A stretch of 64,000 nucleotides of DNA from Rhynchopus euleeides (Eukaryota > Euglenozoa > Diplonemea > Diplonemida > Diplonemidae): positions 372,001 to 436,000 of the forward strand of contig OY723322.1 of the NCBI GenBank assembly GCA_963210315.1, in the 5' to 3' direction. How positions within the stretch are numbered: the stretch's first letter is position 1; the number at the start of each line of letters is the position of its first letter. Made by a program: the position numbers and the translations under genes. A model generated the notes under the pieces. It had not been told where the DNA came from, searched no databases, and was given only the letters and a program-made list of their open reading frames with translations. Below, piece after piece: positions 40,773 to 51,211 of the stretch.

Positions 40773-41859
40773 GCACAGGGGTTGATGTGAAGACCCATCT
40801 CCCACACGGGCTGAGTGCAACACCCAGACCCTCTGACCCCACTCTTCCTAAGTACTGCAAGGTGCTGAGGGTGAACAACTTGGTCTGGCCGTAAGAGGAC
40901 ACTGCCACAACATCACCTGGCTGTGACACGGCAAGTAGGCACGGGTTATCAGACAGGACCACAGAACGGATGCAGGTGAGTGTAGTGGTGCACCACACCT
41001 TCAGTGACTCGTCGAAAGAGCACGACACTAGGTGCTGCTCGTCGTTGGTCAGGGCGACGTGGTTCACAGATGCTGTGTGCTCATACAGGGTGTCGGTGTG
41101 GGTGAGGGTGCTGATGTCATACACACAAATGGTCTGATCGAGTGACCCGGTGAAGATCCTCGTAGTTGACACTGCAATACCATAAACAGAATCGCTGTGC
41201 CTCTCCAGCGCTGTGGCACTTGGTGTGCCCTCCAAGTCCCACACGAACAGCTTTCCAACCTCGTCACCCGACACCAGACGTCCACAGCGTGTCCACGCTG
41301 CACAACACAGAGTTGCGTCGTGATCCTTCAAACACCACGCCTGTTCCCACGTCGCTGTCAGCCACACGCAGACTGTCTTGTCCTCTGAGCACGTTGCCAG
41401 CCACGTCCCGCAGACTGAGAACGCAGTGTCACAAATGTCTTCTTCCCCATGTGTGAGGTCCGCCACCACACCAGCAGTCCTGGTGTCAAACACAGTGATG
41501 TGTCCTGACTTGTACCCCACTGAACACAGCGTGCCACAGCTCGACAGCGTGACAGTATCGGCGGACTCGCTCCACTCACTGCTGTAGACAGCCGGTGCGT
41601 TGACGTGGGGCCACACCCGCACCAGCTGCACACCATCCCCATCCTCCAGGCCCGTGTCGGCAACGCGCTCTGAATCGTCTAGGTCCTCGTCACACCCTTC
41701 GATGCGTGCCGCCAGCCCTGCAGCCTCGCGGTCTGTGTTGATGGAGCCCGTAAACATCTCCGTGAGCGCATCGGCCTTCAGGCTGAGCACGGTCCCGCCA
41801 TCCGGAACACCGACGACACAGCTCTGCCCGCTGTCGACATGCCGCACTGACACTTCCAT
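40759..41859 (-). CDS. WD40-repeat protein with ubiquitin-like N-terminus; 3' end rewritten by element
   Basis: 366 aa. Residues 1-80 look like a beta-grasp ubiquitin-like domain (VPDGGTVLSLK, then VADTGLEDGDGVQLVRV). Residues 90-366 form a seven-bladed propeller. Blade ends include ITVFDTRTAG, VCVWLTATW, LFVWDLEGT, ICVYDIST, LKVWCTTT and KLFTLSTL. The recurring S-x-CG-x-W motif (SVCGTWLATCSEDKT, SPCGRWVFTS) is typical. It is likely a protein-interaction platform. The final codons, VWL and the stop, come from the terminal repeat of the element at 39616-40772. In an empty site the frame would continue to a TGA about 11 codons further, completing the last blade (VRVCAVGDVL). The protein is thus slightly shortened but most of the fold is intact. 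Confidence 0.87.
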   Translation of the reverse strand: MEVSVRHVDSGQSCVVGVPDGGTVLSLKADALTEMFTGSINTDREAAGLAARIEGCDEDLDDSERVADTGLEDGDGVQLVRVWPHVNAPAVYSSEWSESADTVTLSSCGTLCSVGYKSGHITVFDTRTAGVVADLTHGEEDICDTAFSVCGTWLATCSEDKTVCVWLTATWEQAWCLKDHDATLCCAAWTRCGRLVSGDEVGKLFVWDLEGTPSATALERHSDSVYGIAVSTTRIFTGSLDQTICVYDISTLTHTDTLYEHTASVNHVALTNDEQHLVSCSFDESLKVWCTTTLTCIRSVVLSDNPCLLAVSQPGDVVAVSSYGQTKLFTLSTLQYLGRVGSEGLGVALSPCGRWVFTSTPVRVWL

Positions 41860-43215
41860 CCTTCCCTCGACAACCCCACGGTGCGATGCACTGACGTGCT
41901 CTGCTCACAGGGGTGATGCGTGGGTGGTAGTCGCAATGCAGTGGTGTGTCTGGCAAACATTCGCTGGGGGTAGGGCTGCAGGGCACCAGGCGCCGCCTGT
42001 CTCGCGACTCTTTGGGGCACACTTTTTTTGGAATAATGCTGCACTGCGCGCTGCCAGCAGCCTATTGTTTATCACATGCAAAAGGTTGATGCGCAAAAAC
42101 AAAACGAACGCTCTTTGAAGCATCCTTGGATAATGTGAAATGAGCCAAACGTTTCTGAACCCCGTTTGGACGCAGATGAGATACGATACATGGCCACCAG
42201 GGGGGTGTAGATGAGAAAGAGATTAGCAGGAGACTATGGCACACCATAGTAGCGATTCCTGTGAAAACCACACGAACTGATACATACATGCGATGCAAAC
42301 AGTCTTGCGGCCACAGGATGCCCATCTTCTCCTCCCTCGTCCCTCCGACCATGTCATCTTCGTGTCTCTCCACTTCCAGTGGGTGTCAGGCTAGAAAAGC
42401 AAAGCCGCATGGCTAAATAGGTCACGAACTGGCACAGTTTTGACACGGGCCAAGGCCTCAGGCTATGGGAAACAAGGAGTGGATACAGGGAGGGATCAAG
42501 GGAAAATGCAAATTGGGGTCGTCTAAAAAAAATGCATTGAAATCCCACAAACAGGGGCTGCAACAAACACGTCCAAACAATCGTTCGAAACGTTGCACAT
42601 TGAACGGCGTCGGCGGCCGCGACCAGGCACCACTCGGGAGGGTGTCGGCACATCAAATAGGGAGAGTCGTCACTGTGAATGGTATCACGGCTGTACTCCG
42701 GGCCAGACCAACTAAACAACAAAAGAAAGAGGAAGAGGCGACGTAAGGCAATGCCACCGTGCGGACAGGAGAGCACAAGATAGCGACCCCTCTAACCAGG
42801 GGTCCCTACGAACACAGCCTAAGATCGTTCAAATCGTTCAACTTTCAGTTCTAAGCCACTTCCTCGGGGGTGATGATCACACCAATAGTGTCAGAGGAAT
42901 GAGATCCTCGCGAAAGCTGAACCCAGAGGAAGCGGCAGAAAAGCAAATGTGGCGGCAGCCAGAAGAAGAAGAATTCGGAACTCGCATCATCCGTCGCGGA
43001 TGGACAGCCAGCACACACGACACACGGGGGTGTACCTGAGCGGTCCTTATTCGAATGATATGGGACCCAACATCTTACCTCGCCAGACTACGCCCCTTTG
43101 AGATGAGTTAAAGTGTGACCTATGCCGAGCGGAGTCTGCAGTCTGACCCCTGCTGTTATTGAGTTCGATAGTGTCCGTGCGCAGGACACGCCTTGCGAAG
43201 GCCACGGCGATGAGA
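41860..43215. other. Duplicated intergenic DNA at the edge of the paralog array
   Basis: From about 41993 (TGTCTCGCGACTCTTTG) this matches sequence upstream of paralogs A and B (from 46450 and 49938). It is therefore a leftover 5' flank of an array unit whose gene is not present here. No independent gene is recognised. Conserved short frames in it shift between copies. Confidence 0.7.
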
Positions 43216-43332
43216 TCAGGCACGCACGTCAGGCATCTCGGTGCCAGGTTCGGCCTTTGCCTGGTGTGCGTGAATGCTGCATGTGGTAAGCACTGTCACG
43301 ACCACAGCAACCGCGCAACTCACATGCATATA

Positions 43333-43661
43333 CCGTATACGTAAATATTTTGGAACGTAAATATTATGGAACGTAAATATTTTGGAACGCTGGTGGGTTG
43401 GCGTTCCAGATTTTTTTCGTTCCATAATATTTACAGGGCTTTCTGCGACTCGGGGACTTGGACCAGGTGATCGGACGGCATACAGAGTCCCTGACGGGAC
43501 CTACTCGTGCACTTTTCGCGCGATTCCTGAGCCAAGCCATCCTCACCACCGAGTCCCCAACTGGCCCTGTAAATATTTTGGAACGTAAATATTATGGAAC
43601 GGACCGGGCAAAAATGGACCCGTTCCATAATATTTACGTTCCATAATATTTACGTATACGG
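43333..43661. mobile_element. MITE copy 2, nested in another element
   Basis: In opposite orientation to copies 1 and 3 and 329 bp long. TA flanks at 43331-43332 and 43662-43663. It sits in the left target duplication of the larger element at 43665-44556, so it arrived second. Confidence 0.9.
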
Positions 43662-43664
43662 TAA

Positions 43665-44556
43665 CATAGATGGCAGGAAATTAATTTTTGTAATTTTTAA
43701 TTGCCATCTTCCCGAAAATTAATTTCCGCTTGAAAAGTTAACTTTTTAATTTTTCGGAGTAATTTTGATTAATTTTGCTGTTCCGGCGAATAATCGAAAA
43801 TTAATTTTTAATTTTTGGAAATTAAAAAGTTAATTTTGGAAAATTGGCCATTTTTGGCCCTTTGAACACAAAAACGGACAAGTCGTAGGGGGACCCCAAC
43901 ACCCCAGATACCCCCTTCTGGGACCAAAAAGTGCACGAAAGGGGTTAAAACGGCCCAATTCGTTGATTTTGTGCATTTCCCTGCTAAAAAATGGTTTTTG
44001 TGTGGGCGAGTAGTTGTAGAAATCGCGAAAAATGTCAAAAAATCGAAATTTTCACAGAGGCCCAAAAACGTGTTCCTGGGTGAAAAATGTGACCAAACAC
44101 CGATTTCTGGCCATTTCTGGGTGGTTTTTGGGGGTTTCTGGCCATCTTTCAGCGATTTTTCTGGTCAGCAGAACCCACCCAGAAGCCCTTAGAAAATGGC
44201 TGGTGGCAGTTTTGGGTCGAATTGAACAGAAGGACGAATTGCTCGCCAACTCTTTCGATACACGAAAATTTGGGCATTTTCCGTTACTCTGAACACATTT
44301 GCACACCATGAGAATTTGAGAGGCTGTGCCAAGCTCATCCCCTGTCTGCATCCCGGACCGTGGCCTATCGAACTGCCCGATTTTTCCCACTTTTCACCTT
44401 GCGTAGCTGGGGAGGGGCGATTAACTGCAATTAATTTCCGGAATTAATTTTTTGAAAAATTAATTCCGGAAATTAATTAAAATTAATTTTTCAAAAAATT
44501 AACTTTTCGGATAGCAAAAATTAAAAATTACAAAAATTAATTTTCTGCCATCTATG
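43665..44556. mobile_element. AT-rich inverted-repeat element inserted in paralog A
   Basis: 892 bp. Terminal inverted repeats of about 38 bp begin CATAGATGGCAG and continue AAATTAATTTTTGTAATTTT with one mismatch; the subterminal parts are further palindromic in AATTAATT motifs. After subtracting the nested MITE, ATATAA flanks both ends (43328-43332 plus 43664, and 44557-44562), a 6-bp target duplication. Intact paralogs B and C carry the single uninterrupted site. No transposase is encoded. The 6-bp duplication does not fit the commonest superfamilies, so classification is left open. Confidence 0.85.
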
Positions 44557-46284
44557 ATATAAGCATCATAGGGGTTCGCCATCGGAGCAGGCCACCTCGA
44601 ATGATTGAAGGACCTCGCAGTCTGAGCGATGCGGCCGCCCTCAGCAACCACAACTCCGACTGCCAGCAGAACGCACAGGCACACCTGCGGGATGCGCATG
44701 TTGGTGCCACACTGCACGATGACAGACGCCCCCATCATCATCAGCAGTGCTGCAGCTGCGATAGCTCCACCAGCGATCTGTGCCTCCAAACCCTCTTCAT
44801 GGTAGTTAAAGTAGGAGGGTGTGCTCGCCCCATTGATAACCTCCAGAAGCTCTGCAGCGTACCCGATGATGGACAGAACCTCGAAGATGAGCACAGCAGT
44901 GCATGAAGGACAGAACGCCACGCACCTTCCATGAGCAGAGCAGCGCTGCAGTCATCACGCCAAGCGCAAGCATCGACATCAGACCGGCACCCAGCAGGCA
45001 GCTTGCTGTGCGGGTGCGCCCGGAACGGAGGTCCGCGAGAAGCCACGCCAACCCCACCGCCCACACCACCGCAGCGCCAAAGGCAAGGACAAGTGTCGCC
45101 CACACGACACCCTCGCTGAGCACGGCAGCAAACCCACCCTCCTGCAAGAGGCGCACCACCGCAAGGGAGACTGCCAGCAGGGCGATGAAGAAGAGCGTAT
45201 CGGCGGACCCGACAGACGCCATCAGCTGTGATGGGTCATCGGTGCGGTACCCGGTGGCAGTGCTCTGCAGGAGTAGGGCGGCAACGGATGAGAGCAGTGC
45301 ACCTGTCAGCACCATGTCACCAACACGCCAGCTTGCCCGCTGCAAGCCGTTTGCCTCTGTCTGCTGACGATCTTGCGTGGCGTCATTCGAACGCATCTCG
45401 GTCGCCCAACCACACGTGGTGAGGGCCGTGATTATCACAGCGGTCGTGTTGATGATATGCATGTACGCCATCATGAAATTCACCGGGATGACGATTCGCC
45501 ACAGATGCACGTTCTGATCAATGCGGCCACCCTCAGCAATCGCCACCCCGACTGCCAGCAGCACGCACAGGCACACCTGCGGGATGCGCATCTTGGTGCC
45601 ACACTGCACCGCAACAGACGTCCCCATCAGCATCAGCAGTGCTGTAACTGCGATGGCCCCACCAGCGACCTGTGCCTCTAAACCGCGTTTGCCGTTGTAG
45701 TCCCCGACATTGATATATTCCAGAAGTTCTGCGGCGTACCCCATGACGGACAGAGCCTCGAAGATGAGCACCGCACAGCAGTGCATAAAAGACGCAGCGC
45801 CACGCACCTTCCACGAGCAGAGCAGCGCAGCCGTCATCACGCCAAGCGCAAGCATCGACATTGCGCCGACACCGATTTCACCGGCACCCAGCAGGCGGAT
45901 AGCTTTGGGATCAGCTTTCGAGTGAACCATTTGCAAATCCGCAAGGGTCCACGCCATCCCCACCACCCACACCACCACAGTGACGCAGGCAAGGGCGAAT
46001 GAGCCAACAGCTCCGATCTTCCCCAGCAGGGCCGCGAACCCACCCTCCTGCGAGAGGCGCACCACCGCAAGGGAGACTGCCAGCAGGCCGATGAAGAAGA
46101 GTGTAAGGGTGGACGCGATAGACGCCATAAGTTCGGATGTGGCGTCGGTGCCATACCCGGCGGCGGTGCTCATCAGCAGTGTGCCGGCAACCGATGCGAT
46201 CAGTGCCCCCGTCAGCACCATGTCGCCCACAGGCATACTGCAACTGGGGGCACTTTCCACTTCTGCCATGTCATTCTGCCTCAT

Positions 46285-47917
46285 CGTGCGTCTGCGATTG
46301 GTGCTGTGGCCCTGCGACTCCCTCCCGTATACCTGCAGAGGGCTGCTGTGTGGTGCCACAACCGAGCAGCACATGCATGCGTTGGGTCACCGTACCTGGA
46401 GCGTGGTCGGGTGAGAGGGTGGGGTGGGGGGGGGGGGGGGGGTGCCGCGCCTGTCTCGCGACTCTTTGAGACACCCTTTTTGGAATAATCATGCACTGCA
46501 CACTGCAAACAGCCCAGTGTTTACTAGCACACACCAAAGCTTGTTTGCGCAAAATCCGCGCACTAGACGTCCTTCTGTCGATAGCGCTCTGGAAACACAA
46601 CAACGGAACGAAGAGAAATGGTTGACCGCTTCCCCCACTCCTCACGACCGGTTGTTGTGTGTTTGCGTTGTCTGAAGTACAGAATGTGTGGTAGTGCACG
46701 AAGAGGGAGAAACATGGCAGAAGTAACGGCAGTGCTTCCTCCGATACATAAAGATGCGATGTGACGGTAAAAAAACAAAACTGGATGCTCTTTGGGGCCT
46801 TCTTCTTGGATAATATTTCCTCAAACATCAAATCATGAAATGAGCCAAACGCTTGGACGCAGATGAGATACGATACGTGGCCACCAGAGGAGATGAAAGA
46901 GATTAGCAGGAGACTATGGCACACGATAGTAGCGATTCCTGTGAAAACCACACGAACTGATACATACATGCGATGCAAACAGTCTTGCGGCCACAGGATC
47001 CTCTCCTTCTCCTCCCTCGTCCCTCCGACCATGTCATCTTCGTGTCTCTCCACTTCCAGTGGGTGTCAGGCTAGAAAAGCAAGGCCGCGTGGCTAAATGG
47101 ATCACAAAGGTCTCGGCCTATGGGAAACGAGTGACGACGGGGTGGGGGCAAGTGAAAACAAATGAAATCGTCTAATAAATACACTAAACCCCCACGAACA
47201 GGGGCTGCGACGAACACGTCCAGAACAACCGTTCAAAACGTTGAATGATGAACGGCGTCGGCGGGCACCCCCAGTCTGCGAGGCCAGCCACAACTCGGGA
47301 TTGCGCCGGCACATCAAATTGGGAGAGTCGTCACTGTGCACGTGAGCACGGCTGTACTCTGGGCCAGACCAACTAAACAACAAAAGAAGGAGGGAGAGGC
47401 GACGTAAGGCAATGCCACCGGGCGGCCAGAAGAACACAAAACAGCGACCCCTCTCACCGGGGGTCGCTACGAACGCAGCCAAACATCGTTCAACGTTCGG
47501 TTACAAGCCACTTCCTCGGGGGGTGATGGTATCACCAAATAGTGTCAGAGGATGAGATGCTCGCGAAACCTGGGCCCAGAGGAAGCGGCAGAAAAGCAAA
47601 GGGGGTGGCAGCCAGAAGAAGAAGGACGGGCCAGACGAACAAATGTTCCTTCTGAAACGAGCGATGGGGTCATTCGCTCGAAGGTGCAAAATATGAGCTT
47701 CCTCATCATATCCCACTCTACACGCGGTGACACCCCATCATCCGTTGTGGAGGGACAGCCAGACACACACTGGGGTGTAACTGGGCGGTCCTTCTTCGAT
47801 TGATTTGGTGCCCAAAATCAGTCAACCCTCGCCGCCCCTGTGTTAAGGCCCTGTGAAGTGGTGTTAATCTAAACGCTTCAGTCGCACGATTCCCTTGCGA
47901 AGGCCAGGGAGATGGGA
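46285..47917. other. Intergenic spacer of the array, A-B
   Basis: Holds the 5' flank of A and the 3' flank of B. Large parts align with 41993-43215 and 49778-51211. A G run lies at 46427-46441. Short frames conserved between copies are explained by the duplication and break at small indels. Confidence 0.65.
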
Positions 47918-49777
47918 TCAAGCGTGCTCGTCAGGCCTCTCGGTGCCAGGTTCGGCCTTTGTCTGGTTTGCGTGAAGGCTGCATGTGGTAAGAACTGTCA
48001 CGACCACAGCAACCGCGCAACTCACGTGCATATAAGCAGCATAGGGGTTCGCCACCCTATGAACAGACCACCTGGGATAATTTAAGGTCTTCGCGGTCTG
48101 AGCGATGCGGCCGCCCTCAGCAACCACCACCCCGACTGCCAGCAGCACGCACAGGCACACCTGCGGGATGCGCATGTTGGTGCCACACTGCACGATGACA
48201 GACGCCCCCATCATCATCAGCAGTGCTGCAGCTGCGATAGCTCCACCAGCGATCTGTGCCTCGAAGCCCGCTTCATGGTAGTAGGAGGAGTAGAAGTGGT
48301 CCCCATTGATAACCTCCAGAAACTCTGCAGCGTACCCGATGATGGACAGAGCCTCGAAGATGAGCACCGCACAGCAGTGCATGAAGGACACAACGCCACG
48401 CACCTTCCATGAGCAGAGCAGCGCGGCAGTCATAACGCCAAGCGCAAGCAACGACATCAGACCGGCACCGATCTGACCGGCACCCAGCAGACGGCTTGCT
48501 GTGTTAAACCCGGGACGGAGGTCCGCGAGAAGCCACGCGAACCCCACCGCCCACACCACCGCAGCGCCAAAGGCAAGGACAAGTGTCGTCCACACGGCAC
48601 CCTTGGCGAGCACGGCAGCGAACCCACCCTCCTGCGAGAGGCGCACCACCGCAAGGGAGACTGCCAGCAGGGCGATGAAGAAGAGCGTAATGGTGGACCC
48701 GACAGACGCCATCAGATCTGACGCGTCGTCGGTGCGATACCCCCAGGCAGTGCTCTGCAGCAGTAGGGCGGCAACGGATGAGAGCAGTGCACCTGTCAGC
48801 ACCATGTCACCAACACGCCAGCTTGCCCGCTGCAAGCCGTTTGCCTCTGTCTGCGGACGATCTTGCGTGGCGTCATTCAAACGCATCTCGGTCGCCCAAC
48901 CACACGTGGTGAGGGCCGTGATTATCACAGCGGTCGTGTTGATGATATGCATGTACATCAGCGTCACTGGGACGAATCGCCACAGATGCACGTTCTGGTC
49001 CATTTGGCCACCCTCAGCAATCGCCACCCCGACTGCCAGCAGCACGCACAGGCACACCTGCGGGCTGCGCATCTTGGTGCCACACTGCACCGCAACAGAC
49101 GTCCCCATCAGCATCAGCAGGGCTGCAGCTGCGATGGCCCCACCAGCGACCTGTGCCTCCAAACCGCGTTTGCCGCTGTAGTCCCCGACATTGATATATT
49201 CCAGAAGTTCTGCAGCGCACCCCATGACGGACAGAGCCTCGAAGATGAGCACCGCACAGCAGTGCATGAAAGACGCAGCGCCACGCACCTTCCACGAGCA
49301 GAGCAACGCAGCCGTCATCACGCCAAGCGCAAGCATCGACATCGCGCCGACACCGATTTCACCGGCACCCAGCAGGCGGATAGCTTTGGGATCAGCTTTC
49401 GAGTGAATCATTTGCAAATCCGCGAGGGCCCACGCCATCCCCACCACCCACACCACCACAGTGACGCAGGCAAGGGCGAATGAGCCAACAGCTCCGATCT
49501 TCCCCAGCAGGGCCGCGAACCCACCCTCCTGCGAGAGGCGCACAACCGCAAGGGAGATTGCCAGCAGGCCGATGAAGAAGAGCGTAAGGTTGGACGCGAT
49601 AGACACCATAAGTTCGGATGTGGCGTCGGTGCCATACCCGCTGGCGGTGCTCATCAGCAGTGTGCCGGAAACCGATGCGATCAGTGCCCCCGTCAGCACC
49701 ATGTCGCCCACAGGCATACTGCAACTGGGGACACTTTCCACTTCTGCCATCCTGTAATATACGTCATTCTGCCTCAT
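47918..49777 (-). CDS. Paralog B: internally duplicated many-pass membrane protein
   Basis: 619 aa, intact. It consists of two homologous halves (about residues 22-300 and 321-605), each starting VGDMVLTGAL and containing TLFFI-LLA-SLAVVRLSQEGGF, LGVMTAALLCSWKVRG and SFMHCCAVLIFEALS blocks. Each half has about six or seven hydrophobic helices, so 12-14 in all. A soluble linker (residues 296-320) joins them and a short polar tail ends the protein. Conserved Cys (LCSWKV, MHCC, CLCVLL) and an invariant Glu in IFEALS are notable. The fold recalls transporters built from repeated halves, but no family is recognised. I start at MRQND because it is shared with A; the Met ten codons later is an alternative. 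B differs from A there by a 12-nt insertion. Confidence 0.88.
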   Translation of the reverse strand: MRQNDVYYRMAEVESVPSCSMPVGDMVLTGALIASVSGTLLMSTASGYGTDATSELMVSIASNLTLFFIGLLAISLAVVRLSQEGGFAALLGKIGAVGSFALACVTVVVWVVGMAWALADLQMIHSKADPKAIRLLGAGEIGVGAMSMLALGVMTAALLCSWKVRGAASFMHCCAVLIFEALSVMGCAAELLEYINVGDYSGKRGLEAQVAGGAIAAAALLMLMGTSVAVQCGTKMRSPQVCLCVLLAVGVAIAEGGQMDQNVHLWRFVPVTLMYMHIINTTAVIITALTTCGWATEMRLNDATQDRPQTEANGLQRASWRVGDMVLTGALLSSVAALLLQSTAWGYRTDDASDLMASVGSTITLFFIALLAVSLAVVRLSQEGGFAAVLAKGAVWTTLVLAFGAAVVWAVGFAWLLADLRPGFNTASRLLGAGQIGAGLMSLLALGVMTAALLCSWKVRGVVSFMHCCAVLIFEALSIIGYAAEFLEVINGDHFYSSYYHEAGFEAQIAGGAIAAAALLMMMGASVIVQCGTNMRIPQVCLCVLLAVGVVVAEGGRIAQTAKTLNYPRWSVHRVANPYAAYMHVSCAVAVVVTVLTTCSLHANQTKAEPGTERPDEHA

Positions 49778-51211
49778 CGTGCGTCTGCGATTGGTTCCGT
49801 GGCCCTGCGACTCCCTCCCGTATACCTGCAGAGGGCTGCTGTGTGGTGCCACAACCGAGCAGCACATGCATGCGTTGGCACCACCCTCATAATATCTAGA
49901 GCGCGGCCGGGTGAGAGGGTGGGGGGGGAGGGGGTGCCGCGCCTGTCTCGCGACTCTTTGAGACACCCTTTTTGGAATAATCATGCACTGCACACTGCGA
50001 ACAGCCCAGTGTTTACTAGCACAGACCAAAGCTTGTTTGCGCAAAATATGCGCACTCGACGTCCTTCTGTCGATAGCGCTCTGGAAACACAACAACGGAA
50101 CGAAGAGAAATGGTTGACCGCTTCCCCCACTCCTCTGCATGGCGCAAACCTCACGACCAGTTGTTGTGTGTTTGTGTTGTCTGAAGTACAGAATGTGTGG
50201 TGGAGCACGAAGAGGGAGAAACATGGCAGAAGTAACGGCAGTGCTTCCTCCGATACACAAAGATGCGCACAACAAAACTGAATGCTCTTTAGAGCCTTCT
50301 TCTTGAATAATATTTGAAAATGGATCACAAAGCTCTCGGCCTATGGGAAACGAGTGACGACGGGGTGGGGGCAAGTGAAAACAAATGAAATCGTCTAATA
50401 AATACACTAAACCCCCACGAACAGGGGCTGCGACGAACACGTCCAGAACAACCGTTCAAAACGTTGAATGATGAACGGCGTCGGCGGGCACCCCCAGTCT
50501 GAGAGGCCAGCCACAACTCGGGATTGCGTCGGCACATCAAATCGGGCTGTGCATGTGAGCACGGCTGTACTCTGGGCCAGACCAACTAAACAACAAAAGA
50601 AGGAGGGAGAGGCGACGTAAGGCAATGCCACCGGGCGGCCAGAAGAACACAAAACAGCGACCCCTCTCACCGGGGGTCGCTACGAACGCAGCCAAACATC
50701 GTTCAACGTTCGGTTACAAGCCACTTCCTCGGGGGGTGATGGTATCACCAAATAGTGTCAGAGGATGAGATCCTCGCGAAACCTGGGCCCAGAGGAAGCG
50801 GCAGAAAAGCAAAGGGGGTGGCAGCCAGAAGAAGAAGGACGGGCCGGACGAACAAATATTCCTTCTGAAACGAGCGATGGGGTCACTCGCTCGAAGGTGC
50901 AAAATATGAGCTTCCTCATCATATCCCACTCTACCCGCGGTGACACCCCTTGTGGCGTGCATGAACAACCTACCCAAACGGCATCATCGCTGCCAAGGGG
51001 CATACGCACAAGGGTGAATTCGGAAATCGCATCATCCGTTGTGGAGGGACAGCGAGACACACACTGGGGTGTAACTGGGCGGTCCTTCTTCGATTGATTT
51101 GGTGCCCAAAATCAGTCAACCCTCGCCGCCCCTGTGTTGAGGCCCTGTGAAGTGGTGTTAATCTAAACGCTTCAGTCGTACGATTCCCTTGCGAAGGCCA
51201 GGGAGATGGGA
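49778..51211. other. Intergenic spacer of the array, B-C
   Basis: Aligned in large part with 46285-47917, but lacks the segment matching 46862-47097. It contains an extra stretch (about 50950-51030) not in the A-B spacer. No gene recognised. Confidence 0.65.

Larger units (their letters stand above)
43216..46284 (-). pseudogene. Paralog A of tandem membrane-protein family, disrupted
   Basis: Homologous along its length to paralogs B and C. The N-terminal half (46284 down to about 44895) is intact, beginning MRQNDMAEVES. Three lesions follow. First, 12 nt are lost in frame near 44988. Second, 5 nt are lost at 44894/44895 relative to B (CGCAC missing), shifting the frame inside SFMHCCAVLIFEAL. 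Third, a compound insertion of 1.2 kb (43333-44556) lies between NPYDAY and MHVSCAVAVVV, leaving the last 39 codons stranded at 43332-43216. The second half of the protein cannot be made from one frame. The N-terminal half alone could still encode a truncated membrane protein. Sequence identity to B and C remains high, so decay is recent. Confidence 0.88.

Noticed and set aside
46271-47053. Open frame beginning MERHEDDMVGGT shared by two array spacers
   Set aside because: The shared part is explained by recent duplication; the frames diverge at small indels (compare 42062-42373), and the start of the second gene overlaps it.
47102-47482. 126-codon minus-strand frame in the A-B spacer, partly repeated at 50325 and 42354
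   Set aside because: Copies have different frames and stops, so there is no sign of selection for a protein.
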